Below, in pieces: positions 41,983-50,657 of a DNA stretch of 64,000 nucleotides (position 1 is its first letter; every line of letters starts with the position of its first letter). This DNA is from Halogeometricum rufum (GTDB taxonomy: Archaea > Halobacteriota > Halobacteria > Halobacteriales > Haloferacaceae): NCBI RefSeq assembly GCF_900112175.1, contig NZ_FOYT01000001.1, positions 744,001 to 808,000 of the forward strand, read 5' to 3'. Made by a program: the position numbers and the translations under genes. The notes under the pieces are model-generated. The model made no database searches and was not told the origin of the DNA. It worked only from the letters and a program-made list of their open reading frames with translations.

Positions 41983-42265
41983 CGGGTTCGGTTTCGAGGT
42001 CACCGGTCGGTCACGCGACCCCAGAAGTTACGACGTATCGCCGCACCGGTCCCGAGACCGAACGCTCGTCTCCGACTCGCCGACGACCGCGGAGTCGGTG
42101 GCTACGCACGCGAACGACCCCCTCCACGCGCTGTCGGCCGCCGGTCGCGCCCTCGGTGGGAGTGACCGGGGCCTCGACCGACTCAGCGGGGACGATAGCT
42201 GTCTCAATCACGTACGGGACCACTCACTCTGACCGGATAGAGACGGGGACGGATATGTCCGCGTT

Positions 42266-42940
42266 TTAAATACCCTTCTCGGGTTCGTCGTCGGGCGGCG
42301 TGGTCGCGAGTGCGTTCCCGACCAGCCTGTGATGCGCGCGGCGCAGCAACTGGCCGGCGGACTGCTTCGCGATGCCGAGTTCGTCGGCCACGTCTTCGAG
42401 GGTGGCCCGTCGGGGCGTCTCGAAGTAGCCCGCCCGCCAGGCCGTCGTGAGCGCGTCGGCCTGCTTCTCCGTGAGTCCGAACTGCGAGCCCTGGTGTCCC
42501 TCCGTCTCGTCGAACAGTTGCTTCAGTTCGAACTCGATGCCGTTCGCCTGGCAGTACTCGTTGAAGTCCTGCAGGCTGTGATAGTTCTCGAACCGGACCC
42601 GGAGCGACCACCCGTCGCGTCGCCCCGTCGCCTCCAGGATGACCGCGTTGACCTCCCTGTAGACGAAGAGGATGGCCTCCGTCTGCTCGGTCCACTCGCC
42701 CCTGAACAGCCCCGCGTCCTCGAACGTGTCCAGTCGGCGCACGTTCTGTATCGACGGGTCTTCGTCGACGGCGCGTTCGAACGCCGCGAGGTCGCAGTCC
42801 GAGACCCAGAAGTACGGCGTCAGCGTCGTCCGCATCGACACGACGCGTTCGACCTCGATGACCGCGTCGGGAACGGACTGCAGCGTCGCCGTCAGCGGGA
42901 ACATCTCCGCCGTGACGTGGAACTTTCCGATGATGGTCAT
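42266..42940 (-). CDS. Bat-type helix-turn-helix transcriptional regulator
   Basis: 224 residues. A ~150-residue N-terminal sensor-like domain of the bacterio-opsin-activator-associated type (from FHVTAEMFPLTATL to FNEYCQANGIEFEL) precedes the HTH_10 domain (FGLTEKQADALTTAWRAGYF, TLEDVADELGIAKQSAGQLLRRA). Family members regulate transcription in haloarchaea. It is upstream of the receiver gene on the same strand but 283 bases away, so the operon link is weak. Confidence 0.85.
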   Translation of the reverse strand: MTIIGKFHVTAEMFPLTATLQSVPDAVIEVERVVSMRTTLTPYFWVSDCDLAAFERAVDEDPSIQNVRRLDTFEDAGLFRGEWTEQTEAILFVYREVNAVILEATGRRDGWSLRVRFENYHSLQDFNEYCQANGIEFELKQLFDETEGHQGSQFGLTEKQADALTTAWRAGYFETPRRATLEDVADELGIAKQSAGQLLRRAHHRLVGNALATTPPDDEPEKGI

Positions 42941-43008
42941 TGGGAACTCCAGTACCGTAGAGCACTGCGATACGCGGTAAATACGTTCGTACTCGCGGTC
43001 GCCCCGAG

Positions 43009-43524
43009 TCACACCGCCCGGACGACCACCGTCGCGTTCGTTCGCTCGTCGGGTGCGACGACGGCGAGGTCGAACGCCGCGGCGACGACGGCCGTCTCGT
43101 TGCCGCGTCGTTGCACCACCACGCCGTCCCGGACCGTACAGTCCCCGAACGCTCTCCCCCGGCCCCCGGGGCAGTTGCGTGCGGCCCACCCCGTCGCCTC
43201 GCTCCCGTTGTACGAGACGACGAGCGACTGGTCGCCGGCGGCCGCGGCGTCCTCGACGCGCGCGACGTCGTCGGTCAGGTCGGCCCTGACGGCCGCCACC
43301 GCCGCCGCTCGCTCGTCCCAGTCGTACTCCCCGTCCGTCTCGACGACGGCTCCGGTGAACGACGCCGAGAGCGCCCGTCTGGCGTCGTCGACGCCGGGGG
43401 CCGAGGCGGCGTCGTCGCTCCCGCCCTCGTAGCCGAGTTGCGCGTACGCGAGGGCCATCGGCACGAGAGCGACGGCGACGACGACGGCCGCGAGGAGGAC
43501 GACCTGTCCCCTGTCGCGGGTCAC
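43009..43524 (-). CDS. Pilin-like protein, last gene of the pilus operon
   Basis: 171 residues. A very short N-terminal peptide ending DRGQ is followed by the hydrophobic helix VVLLAAVVVAVALVPMALAYA, the arrangement of type IV pilin-like proteins cut by a prepilin peptidase. The rest is an exported beta-rich domain with two cysteines (NCPGGRGRAFGDC). GTG at 43524 gives a four-base overlap with the preceding gene; an in-frame GTG nine bases earlier is an alternative. Confidence 0.72.
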   Translation of the reverse strand: MTRDRGQVVLLAAVVVAVALVPMALAYAQLGYEGGSDDAASAPGVDDARRALSASFTGAVVETDGEYDWDERAAAVAAVRADLTDDVARVEDAAAAGDQSLVVSYNGSEATGWAARNCPGGRGRAFGDCTVRDGVVVQRRGNETAVVAAAFDLAVVAPDERTNATVVVRAV

Positions 43525-43928
43525 GCGGACCACACCCTGAGCGTCACCGTACAGCCGTCGGTCGTCAGCGACGCCGCGCCGGTCGGCAGACCGGACGGTA
43601 GCGGCTGTCCAACGGCTCCGTGCGGCGTCTCAAGCCGGTACGAGAGGGGGGTCGGAAGCATCGCGCGCAGTCGCCGGTCGAGCGCGTCGGATTCGGTGTC
43701 GAACGCCGACGGCGACCGGCAGGCGGCGGTGAGCCGGTCCGTCCCCGTCCCGACCGGCGGTTCGACGGCCAGCACCGAGAGCGCGTCCGCCGCCGTCCGG
43801 TCCAGCGTCGGCGCGTCGTCCGTCTCGACGGGGACGACTGCGAACCCCAGCGAGACGGCGAGGACGAGGAGGATTCCAACGGTCACCTCGACCAGCGGCG
43901 TCGCCAGTTGCGCTCGGTCCTCACGCAC
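43521..43928 (-). CDS. Pilin-like protein of the pilus operon
   Basis: 135 residues. REDRAQLATPLVEVTVG leads into a single hydrophobic helix (GILLVLAVSLGFAVV). The remainder is extracellular with two cysteines (LTAACRSP, TTDGCTVTL) that may pair. It overlaps the preceding gene by eight bases and the next by four. No enzymatic motif. Confidence 0.72.
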   Translation of the reverse strand: MREDRAQLATPLVEVTVGILLVLAVSLGFAVVPVETDDAPTLDRTAADALSVLAVEPPVGTGTDRLTAACRSPSAFDTESDALDRRLRAMLPTPLSYRLETPHGAVGQPLPSGLPTGAASLTTDGCTVTLRVWSA

Positions 43929-44595
43929 CGACGGTCACCTCCAGCGGTTCGACCGTCGCGTTCGTCGCCGTCCAGCGGATTCTGACGACGCCGTCGACGC
44001 CGTCGTCCGTCGCGAACGAGAGGTGCGGCGGGCCGACGCGCGTCACACGGAACTCGTAGGTGCCCGAGAGGCCGTGCGGGTCCCGGAGCACGATGCGGTC
44101 GTGCGCGCGGACGGCGGTCAGCGTCGTGGTCCCGTCGGTCGTGACGTCGAGTTCGACCGTCCGCGTTCGGTTCGGCAGCGTCACCGTCCGACGCCCCGAG
44201 AGGTTCACCGTCGTCGTCCGTCGGTCCGTCCGCTCGACCCTGACGAGTCGACGGACGGTGACCCCGTCGGGGTCGCCGCGTTCGACGAGGGTCCGGTCGC
44301 CCAGTCGGACGCGCACCTCGCGGCCGCGGACCGACGGTGCGATGCGGTCCACCGCGGTGGCGTTCAGCGACCGGACCGCGTCCCATTCGACGGCGTTCGC
44401 CCGTCGGGTGTGGGCGGCGTCGGCGGCGACGAGGCGGTCCGCGAGGGTCTCGCCGGCGTGCCGGGCGGCGGGGTCGGTGTCGGCGTCCGCGAGGGCGACG
44501 CCGGCGAGGACGACGCTGCCCGTCGTCACCGCGGTGAGGAGGACGAGGGCGGCGGCCAGACCGACGAGGTTCGCCTGTCCGCGGGCGGCGGTCAC
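43921..44595 (-). CDS. Pilin-like protein of the pilus operon
   Basis: 224 residues from GTG 44595. The start TAARGQANLVG is followed by the helix LAAALVLLTAVTTGSVVLAGVAL; the exported part is long, beta-rich, and rich in Thr/Arg/Val (RRTVTLPNRTRTVELDV). Four-base GTGA overlap with the preceding gene. The open frame continues upstream but reads as Arg-rich non-coding sequence, so the GTG is preferred. Confidence 0.72.
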   Translation of the reverse strand: MTAARGQANLVGLAAALVLLTAVTTGSVVLAGVALADADTDPAARHAGETLADRLVAADAAHTRRANAVEWDAVRSLNATAVDRIAPSVRGREVRVRLGDRTLVERGDPDGVTVRRLVRVERTDRRTTTVNLSGRRTVTLPNRTRTVELDVTTDGTTTLTAVRAHDRIVLRDPHGLSGTYEFRVTRVGPPHLSFATDDGVDGVVRIRWTATNATVEPLEVTVGA

Positions 44596-45188
44596 GGCTG
44601 CCCCCCGTGAGCGCTCGGACGCCGGGCGGCCGACGCCTCGACGCGGCCAGCGGTCGCCCCGTCGTTCGCGGCCGGGGTCCCGTTCGACAGCGTCACGGCC
44701 ACGTGCCCCCCGTCGCCGCGGACGACGACCCACGACTCGCTCACGCTCCGCCACGTCCCGGACACGTTCGCGCCGCGCGCCGGGAACGAGAGCGTCACTC
44801 GGCCGCCGACGCCGTCGTCCGGGTGGTCGAGGACCAACTCGGCCGCGCTCCCGTTCGCCGCCGGGACGGCGCGGACCCGGTACGGGTCGCCTCGAATCGT
44901 CGCCGGGAGCGAGACGGCGACGCGGCGGTCGATGCGCGCCGTCCGCGACGGCACCGACGACTCGACGGACTCGGCGGCACCGACGAGGGCGCGTTCGCCC
45001 ACCTCGGCCGCGGCGGCGGTCCGGTAGTCGGGCACCACGTCGCCGTAGAACGTCGTCGTGAGGAGGGCGATGAACAGCACGACGATGCCGAGTTCGAGCG
45101 CTTTCCCGACGACCGGCGAGAGGGCGCGGTCGGCGCGCGACTCGCTCTCCCGGCCGAGCGGTCCGTCCCGTCGTCCCCGGTCGCTCAC
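44592..45188 (-). CDS. Pilin-like protein of the pilus operon
   Basis: 198 residues from GTG 45188. A 25-residue charged leader ends ADRALSPVVG, followed by the helix KALELGIVVLFIALLTTTFYG. The segment DRALSPVVG is the haloarchaeal pilin-type cleavage context. The exported part has strand-rich sequence with NGS/NGT glycosylation sites. Four-base overlaps at both ends. Confidence 0.75.
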   Translation of the reverse strand: MSDRGRRDGPLGRESESRADRALSPVVGKALELGIVVLFIALLTTTFYGDVVPDYRTAAAAEVGERALVGAAESVESSVPSRTARIDRRVAVSLPATIRGDPYRVRAVPAANGSAAELVLDHPDDGVGGRVTLSFPARGANVSGTWRSVSESWVVVRGDGGHVAVTLSNGTPAANDGATAGRVEASAARRPSAHGGQP

Positions 45189-45922
45189 GCCCCCACCTCC
45201 ATCCGCAGTCGCACGTCGTGGACGACGAGGTGGACGGTGCGACGGCCGGGGAACGCCGCGACGACGCTCGGCGTCCCGTCGCCGTCGAAGTCGCGCCGGG
45301 TCGTCGTCGCGTTCCGGTCGCGGAACGCCCGTTCCCACGCGCCGGGGGCCGCCGTCTCCACGGCGACGCGGTAGCGGTCCGTCGGGAGGAGTCGTCGCTC
45401 GTGCGTCGGCGCGGTTTCGAGTCGAACGGGCACCGTCGTCCCGCGCGCCGAGACGGCGTCCGTCCCGGAGGCGTTCAAGACGGGGACGCCGACGTACAGC
45501 GTCCCGTTCGCGGGCGCGATACTCGGCGGCGCGTCCAGTCGGCTTCGGTTCCCCTCGCCGACGGCGACGGCGCCCGCGACGGCCGACACCCGCCTGTCGC
45601 CGGACTCGTACACCAGCCCGCCCGCCGCGGCGGTCCAGACGACGCCGGAGTCGTTCAGCACGCGGACGCGCCGGTCGGCGACGCGAATCGTCCCGCCGGC
45701 GAGTCGGACCGTCGCGTCTCCCTCCGCGGCGGTGCCGGCGTCGAGAGCGTCGTCCAGTCCGTCGGCGACGCGGGCAGTCGCGGCCGTCGACGCTCCCTCC
45801 TGAATCGCCGTCCCCGCGGCGGCGGTGAGGACGCCGACGCCGACGACGGTGAGGCCGAGGAGGATGGCGACGCCGACGACGGCGGACTGAGCGCGGTCGG
45901 AGCGAGAGCCTTCGGCCGTCAT
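45185..45922 (-). CDS. Pilin-like protein of the pilus operon
   Basis: 245 residues. SDRAQSAVVG is followed by the helix VAILLGLTVVGVGVLTAAAGTA. The mature domain is beta-rich (GGTIRVADRRVRVLNDSG, GTLYVGVPVLNASG) with several possible N-glycosylation sites. It overlaps the PilC gene by four bases (ATGA). Likely a structural or initiating pilus subunit. Confidence 0.78.
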   Translation of the reverse strand: MTAEGSRSDRAQSAVVGVAILLGLTVVGVGVLTAAAGTAIQEGASTAATARVADGLDDALDAGTAAEGDATVRLAGGTIRVADRRVRVLNDSGVVWTAAAGGLVYESGDRRVSAVAGAVAVGEGNRSRLDAPPSIAPANGTLYVGVPVLNASGTDAVSARGTTVPVRLETAPTHERRLLPTDRYRVAVETAAPGAWERAFRDRNATTTRRDFDGDGTPSVVAAFPGRRTVHLVVHDVRLRMEVGA

Positions 45923-47829
45923 ATCAGTCCCGCCCCCGCGAAGACGGCGTGGCAGACGGCGACCAGCGCGCCGGAGTGAAGCAGCGCCTCGTACCGCCCC
46001 CTGCTGGCGACGCCGGCGAACCACCCCGAGGCGAGCATCGTCGCCTGCGTCGTCACGTAGATGCGGTACCGGTCGCGTTCGAGGTCCACGGCCTGCGGGT
46101 CGATTGCGACGCCTGAGAGGTCCGACATCGAGGAGAGTTGTGCGAAGCCGTCGAAGACCTGCGCGCCCGTGGCCACCGTGATGCCGACGACGAGGAGCGC
46201 CGTCGTCCACCCGACGGCGACGTACACGAGCATCCCCGACCGGAGCGCCCGCTTCTGGTGGTACAGTCTGCCGACTTCGGACTGCAGCGTCTCGAACACG
46301 GTGCCGGTGTCGCTGCCGGAGTCGAGTGCGCCGATGACGAGGCCGATGGTCTGCTCGGCCATCGGCGTCCCGACGCGTTCGACGAACCGGTCCAGGGCGG
46401 CGGTTCGCAGGTCCTCGTCCGTGCCGGTGTTCGGCGACGTGAGCCGGAGGTTGAGCGCCAAATCCGCCACGTCGCCAGAGAGGGGTCCCAACTCCACGTC
46501 GCGGGCGACGTGTTCGACCGCCTCGGGGAACGGACGGCCGAGGCTGACGTGCCCCGAGACGGCGTGGACGAAGTCCTTCAGTTCGCGGTCCTTCGCGCCG
46601 TCGAGGCGCGCGCGGCGGACGGCGACGACGCCGACGGGGACGGCGTAGACGACGTAGCCGGCGAGGGCGACGTCGACGAGCGTCGACCCCGCGACGGCGG
46701 CGACGACTGCGCCGACGACGCCGAGAGGGACGAACGCGAGCGTCGCGCTCGCGGGGTTGGTCGTCGCCGTCGCCAGCATGCCGAGCGTCGTGTCCGGGCG
46801 CGTGTACGTCACCGTCTGGTCCGGCGGTCGAATCGTCGCCACCAGCGACGCCGCGCCGAGGCCGACGGCGAGGATGAACGCGCCGCTGGCGTAGACGATG
46901 AGGCCGCGGAGCGTCGTCGCCCCGACGGGCGTCGGCACCGTCGACGACAGGCCGGGCGCGATGACGCTCATCACGGTCAGGATGATGACCAGGAGGGCGG
47001 GGAGGACGAGGAGGACGATGAATATCTCCGCGAGGAGTTCGAGGAAGCCCTCGGCCCGTCGGCGGGCGCGGTCCTGCTGGTGGCCGAGCATCCGACTCTC
47101 CATCCGGAGGTAGTTCCGTAGGGCGTCGGAGCCCTGGTCGGCGTGCTCTCTGAACTTCAGGAGGAAGGGGGCCAGCGTGTTCTCCGCCGGCGTGTCGCGA
47201 GCGACGCGGCGCAGGCCCTCGTTGACGTTGCCGGTCATCGCGGCGGTGTTGAGCGCCTTCCGGAGGGAGACGGCCGTCTCGCCGTAGGCGTCCGTGTCGG
47301 CGACGCGACGGAGCATCGCCCGTCGGCCGTCGCTGCCGGAGGCGAGGACGTGGAGGTAGCGCACTGCGCCCGGGAGCGTCCGGTCGATGTTCGCCCGGCG
47401 CGCGGCGGCGACCCACCGGAGGTACCGACCGCCGAGGGCGACGACGGCGCGCTTGACCGCGCCGCCGACGAGGAGTGCGCCGCAGACCCCGAGGAGTAGG
47501 CGCGGGACGCGCGGAACCGGGAGCCGTCCCGCGAGTGGGACGACGGACTCCGCGAACGCGACCCAGCCGTCGAGCGTCGCGGCCGGAAGCGCGAGGGCGG
47601 CGGCCGGGAGGGGCACCGCGACGAGGAGCATCGCGGCCCACGATGCGCCGTACACCCGCGCGAGGAACAGGTCGAAGCCCACGCGGAGGTCGGTGCCGCG
47701 GTAGGCGCGCCGGTCGCGTTCGTGCCGCGACGCGTCGGCGTGGCGGGCGAACAGGGCGTACAGCACGCGGTCGACGACGGAGATGGAGTCGTCGCGCGCG
47801 GTCGTCGGCCGGGTGGCCGTCTGGGTCAC
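45919..47829 (-). CDS. pilC: Type IV pilus inner-membrane protein PilC (T2SSF domains)
   Basis: 636 residues with two T2SSF/TadC modules: cytoplasmic helical bundles around LHVLASGSDGRRAMLRRVA and FVHAVSGHVSLGRPFPEAVEH, and about eight transmembrane helices in four groups. It is the platform that couples the PilB motor to the growing filament, as in archaellum FlaJ. GTG start at 47829. The 108 bases between pilB and pilC hold no gene. Confidence 0.9.
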   Translation of the reverse strand: MTQTATRPTTARDDSISVVDRVLYALFARHADASRHERDRRAYRGTDLRVGFDLFLARVYGASWAAMLLVAVPLPAAALALPAATLDGWVAFAESVVPLAGRLPVPRVPRLLLGVCGALLVGGAVKRAVVALGGRYLRWVAAARRANIDRTLPGAVRYLHVLASGSDGRRAMLRRVADTDAYGETAVSLRKALNTAAMTGNVNEGLRRVARDTPAENTLAPFLLKFREHADQGSDALRNYLRMESRMLGHQQDRARRRAEGFLELLAEIFIVLLVLPALLVIILTVMSVIAPGLSSTVPTPVGATTLRGLIVYASGAFILAVGLGAASLVATIRPPDQTVTYTRPDTTLGMLATATTNPASATLAFVPLGVVGAVVAAVAGSTLVDVALAGYVVYAVPVGVVAVRRARLDGAKDRELKDFVHAVSGHVSLGRPFPEAVEHVARDVELGPLSGDVADLALNLRLTSPNTGTDEDLRTAALDRFVERVGTPMAEQTIGLVIGALDSGSDTGTVFETLQSEVGRLYHQKRALRSGMLVYVAVGWTTALLVVGITVATGAQVFDGFAQLSSMSDLSGVAIDPQAVDLERDRYRIYVTTQATMLASGWFAGVASRGRYEALLHSGALVAVCHAVFAGAGLI

Positions 47830-47937
47830 CGCGGCACCTCGCGGTCGACGACGAAGGGTCGCCGTCGTCGGCGGAGCGCCGGCCCGAGGTGCGCCCGCCT
47901 CGTCGCACTCCGCTGTCCCGCTCGCACCGCCTCGGCG

Positions 47938-50193
47938 TCAGGCATCGGTCCGTCCCCCGTCTTCGGCCATCCGCCGTCGGACGCGTTCGACCGTCGCCGC
48001 CTCGTCCGTGCGGAGGTCCGAGAGGAAGCCGAACACGCGGTCGAACTCGGAGACGTCTTCGCGGACGAGGTACTCGACGTAGCCGCGCTTGCGGAGGAAC
48101 TCCGCCTCGACCGCCTCGACCTCTCTGTCCGTCGCGTGGGCGATGCGGTGGAACACGCGGTGGGAGAGGCGGTGGTGGTCGTCGCCGAGGCGCGGGTGGT
48201 CGTACGCCAGCGAGAACGACCCGTCCGTCTCGCGCCACAGGACGGTGTTCCAGTGGAGCGTCTCGCCGCCCTTCTCGACGGTGCCCTTCCGCGCCGTCGG
48301 CGGGAGCGCCTCGTAGCCCGCCTCGTCGACGAGTTCGACCACCTCGCCGACGTACCGGTCGCCGTCCGCGCGGTGCGGGAACACGACGAGGTCCAACTCC
48401 CGCAGGAGGTAGGCGGGAAGCCCCTGTTCGACGACGCGGTTCACCAGCGTCTCGACGTCCTCGGCGTGCGTCGTCCCGACGACGCCGTGGCCCGTGTTCA
48501 GCACCTCGGCGAACGTCTCGAACGAGGCGGGCGTGTTCACCTCGGCGATGACCTCGACGTCCGGATTGAGGTAGTTCGCCTCGGTCATCAGGTCCGCCAT
48601 CGAGACGCGCTTGAACTCGGACTCGTGGTCCCGCGTCGTCAGCGAGATGCCCGTCTCGTGCGGTAGGCGCACCTCGCGTGACCCTTCGTCGATGCTGACC
48701 GGGCGGTGGTCGTACGGGATGAACGGCATGTGCGCGTTCATCAGCGTCGTCTTCCCCACGCCCGTCGGCCCGGAGAACAGGACGACGCGGTGGTGTTCGT
48801 ACAACATCCACAGAAGGGCGACCAGCTCTATCGGGAGGGCGTCGAGGCGGACGAGGTCCACGGGCGTCATCGGCTCCGCGGACTGCTTGCGGATGGAGAC
48901 GTGCGGGCCGCCCTCGGAGATGACCGGCAGGGCGACGGCGCAGCGAATCGTCTCGTCGACGCCTTCGGGCCGGAGGTTCACCTTCGCCGACGGCCGGGAG
49001 GCGTTCAACTCCACGCCGTCGGCGGCGGCCAACTGGGTGACGACGTTGACGAAACTCGTCTCGTCGTCGAACGCGAGGTTCGTCGGGACCCGGCCGCCGC
49101 CGATGGCGGCGTCGTCGGCGACGCCCGCACGCGGGATGACCTTCACGCGTTCGCCGACGCGGTTGGCCTCGATGTCCTCCAAGTTGGGGTCGCGGATGGG
49201 GACGGTGAGGACGCCCTCGCCCACGTAGTCGCGGAGGACGTAGTAGACCAGGTCGTCCAGTCGGTCCTCGGCGAACCGGCGGTCGACGGGCGGGAGGGCC
49301 AGACCGTACTCGGCGAGGGCCGTCCGCACGCGGAACTGGGTGGCCTCGACCCACGCGCGGGTGTTCCGGGCCGTCAGGCGACGCGAGAGGAACTGCCGGG
49401 CGCGTTCGCGGACGAACGCGGCCCGGTCCTCCACGAGTTCGCCCGCGTTGGCCTCCCAGATGCGCTCTTTGCACTCGGCGATGAGAGCCTCGTCGCCCGG
49501 CAGCAGGTCGGGTTCGAGGACGGCGTACTTGGTGGTGAACCGGTCGTCGCCGAGGAGGTGGTCGCGGTGCAGGACCACGTCCACGTCGAACCCGCCGAAC
49601 GGGACGGTGTAGTGCCGCAGTCGCTCGCCCGCGACCCGGTCGGCGAACTCGGCGTCCGTCCGGTACGCCGTCGCCGCGGGCGCGTAGTTCTCCGTGTGGA
49701 CGACGAGCGTTCCGTCCTCGCCCTCGCGGCCCACGTCCACCACGTCGATGTGGTCGTCCAGCGCCAACGGCGTCACCTCGCCGAGCAGTCGCAACTCGCG
49801 GAGCGCGTAGTACTCGACGCGACGCCGGGCCGCGGGCGACACGTCGAGCAGACGGTCGAACACGCGGCGGTACTTCGGCGGCACGCCCTCGTCGGCGCGT
49901 TCGGCGGTCCCCTGCCTCGTCAGCGGTCGGCGACGGTTCACGACCGAGAAGTGGTCTCTGACCCGCGCTAAGGCCGCCTCCTCCCGCGGGCCGAGGCCCG
50001 GTTCGTCCACCTCGTAGCGGAAGCCGACGCCGTCGTCGTCGCGGACGGTGGCGACGACGCCCGGGACGACTTCGTACTGCGCGCGGACGTCCGGGGCGTA
50101 CCACGCGCTCCCGTCGTCCGGCGGAAGCGGCGACGGAACCGCCTCGACGACGCCCGCCGTCCCCGCGCCGCCGCCCCGCACTCGACCGCTCAT
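47938..50193 (-). CDS. pilB: Type IV pilus assembly ATPase PilB (type II/IV secretion family)
   Basis: 751 residues. A ~330-residue N-terminal region precedes the secretion ATPase core: Walker A SGPTGVGKTTLMNAH at about residue 470, SIDEGSREV (Asp box), Walker B region NPDVEVIAEVNT, and the histidine box VGTTHAEDVETLVNRV. It powers subunit assembly from the cytoplasmic side. It is the first gene of an operon of seven. ATG at 50193, with the TATA box about 60 bases upstream, so the transcript has a ~30-base leader. Confidence 0.92.
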   Translation of the reverse strand: MSGRVRGGGAGTAGVVEAVPSPLPPDDGSAWYAPDVRAQYEVVPGVVATVRDDDGVGFRYEVDEPGLGPREEAALARVRDHFSVVNRRRPLTRQGTAERADEGVPPKYRRVFDRLLDVSPAARRRVEYYALRELRLLGEVTPLALDDHIDVVDVGREGEDGTLVVHTENYAPAATAYRTDAEFADRVAGERLRHYTVPFGGFDVDVVLHRDHLLGDDRFTTKYAVLEPDLLPGDEALIAECKERIWEANAGELVEDRAAFVRERARQFLSRRLTARNTRAWVEATQFRVRTALAEYGLALPPVDRRFAEDRLDDLVYYVLRDYVGEGVLTVPIRDPNLEDIEANRVGERVKVIPRAGVADDAAIGGGRVPTNLAFDDETSFVNVVTQLAAADGVELNASRPSAKVNLRPEGVDETIRCAVALPVISEGGPHVSIRKQSAEPMTPVDLVRLDALPIELVALLWMLYEHHRVVLFSGPTGVGKTTLMNAHMPFIPYDHRPVSIDEGSREVRLPHETGISLTTRDHESEFKRVSMADLMTEANYLNPDVEVIAEVNTPASFETFAEVLNTGHGVVGTTHAEDVETLVNRVVEQGLPAYLLRELDLVVFPHRADGDRYVGEVVELVDEAGYEALPPTARKGTVEKGGETLHWNTVLWRETDGSFSLAYDHPRLGDDHHRLSHRVFHRIAHATDREVEAVEAEFLRKRGYVEYLVREDVSEFDRVFGFLSDLRTDEAATVERVRRRMAEDGGRTDA

Positions 50194-50657
50194 CGTCCGT
50201 CACCGACGAACACGTCACACAGCATTGGGACTGCGTTGCCCGGTTCCCGTATTTAATATTTGAGAATCAGGGAATCCGCACGTTCGTCGGCTGTCGGTCC
50301 GACAGACCGTGGCTAGATTCGCTCTTCACCGTTTCTACTCTCCTCTCCGCTCGGAATAGAAATAACTCCGCGCAGTAATCAAATCCGGGCGACAGCAAGA
50401 GTATCAATACTGGTATTCTGAACCCCACAGTCGACGCTCGATTCGGTCCGGACGAGTCGAACGACGGCGTCGGTCCGGCCGGGGAAACAGTCGTCCCCGC
50501 CGGGTCTGAACCGCGCGGGAGACGCCTCCGCGTCGCCGAACCGAGTCTCGATTCCCGACCTGTCGCTCTGCGCGTGTTAAATACAAGCTTCGGACACCTA
50601 GCCATTCCGCAATATTTGCCAAGACTTTACTAGGTCGACCGAGCATAGCAGTTCGTC
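50194..50657. other. 464-base AT-richer intergenic region between pilB and the subtilase gene
   Basis: No credible gene is seen; short open frames on the minus strand (for example 50267-50605) lack the coding bias of neighbours. The region has promoters at both ends and a 12-base palindrome, AGTATCAATACT, at 50400-50411. Its lower GC compared with both flanks suggests regulatory or acquired sequence. Confidence 0.45.
50252..50258 (-). promoter_or_regulatory. TATA box of the pilus operon
   Basis: TATTAAA on the minus strand within CAAATATTAAATACGG, about 60 bases before the pilB ATG. It is the only strong promoter in front of the seven-gene operon. Confidence 0.55.

Noticed and set aside
45185-50218. 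A 1677-codon minus-strand frame
   Set aside because: Its final 246 codons are the pilin-like gene at 45185-45922; the remainder is a shadow of pilC and pilB with Arg-rich composition.
50267-50646. Small minus-strand open frames between pilB and the subtilase gene
   Set aside because: No coding bias, no conserved-looking motifs and an AT-rich regulatory context.
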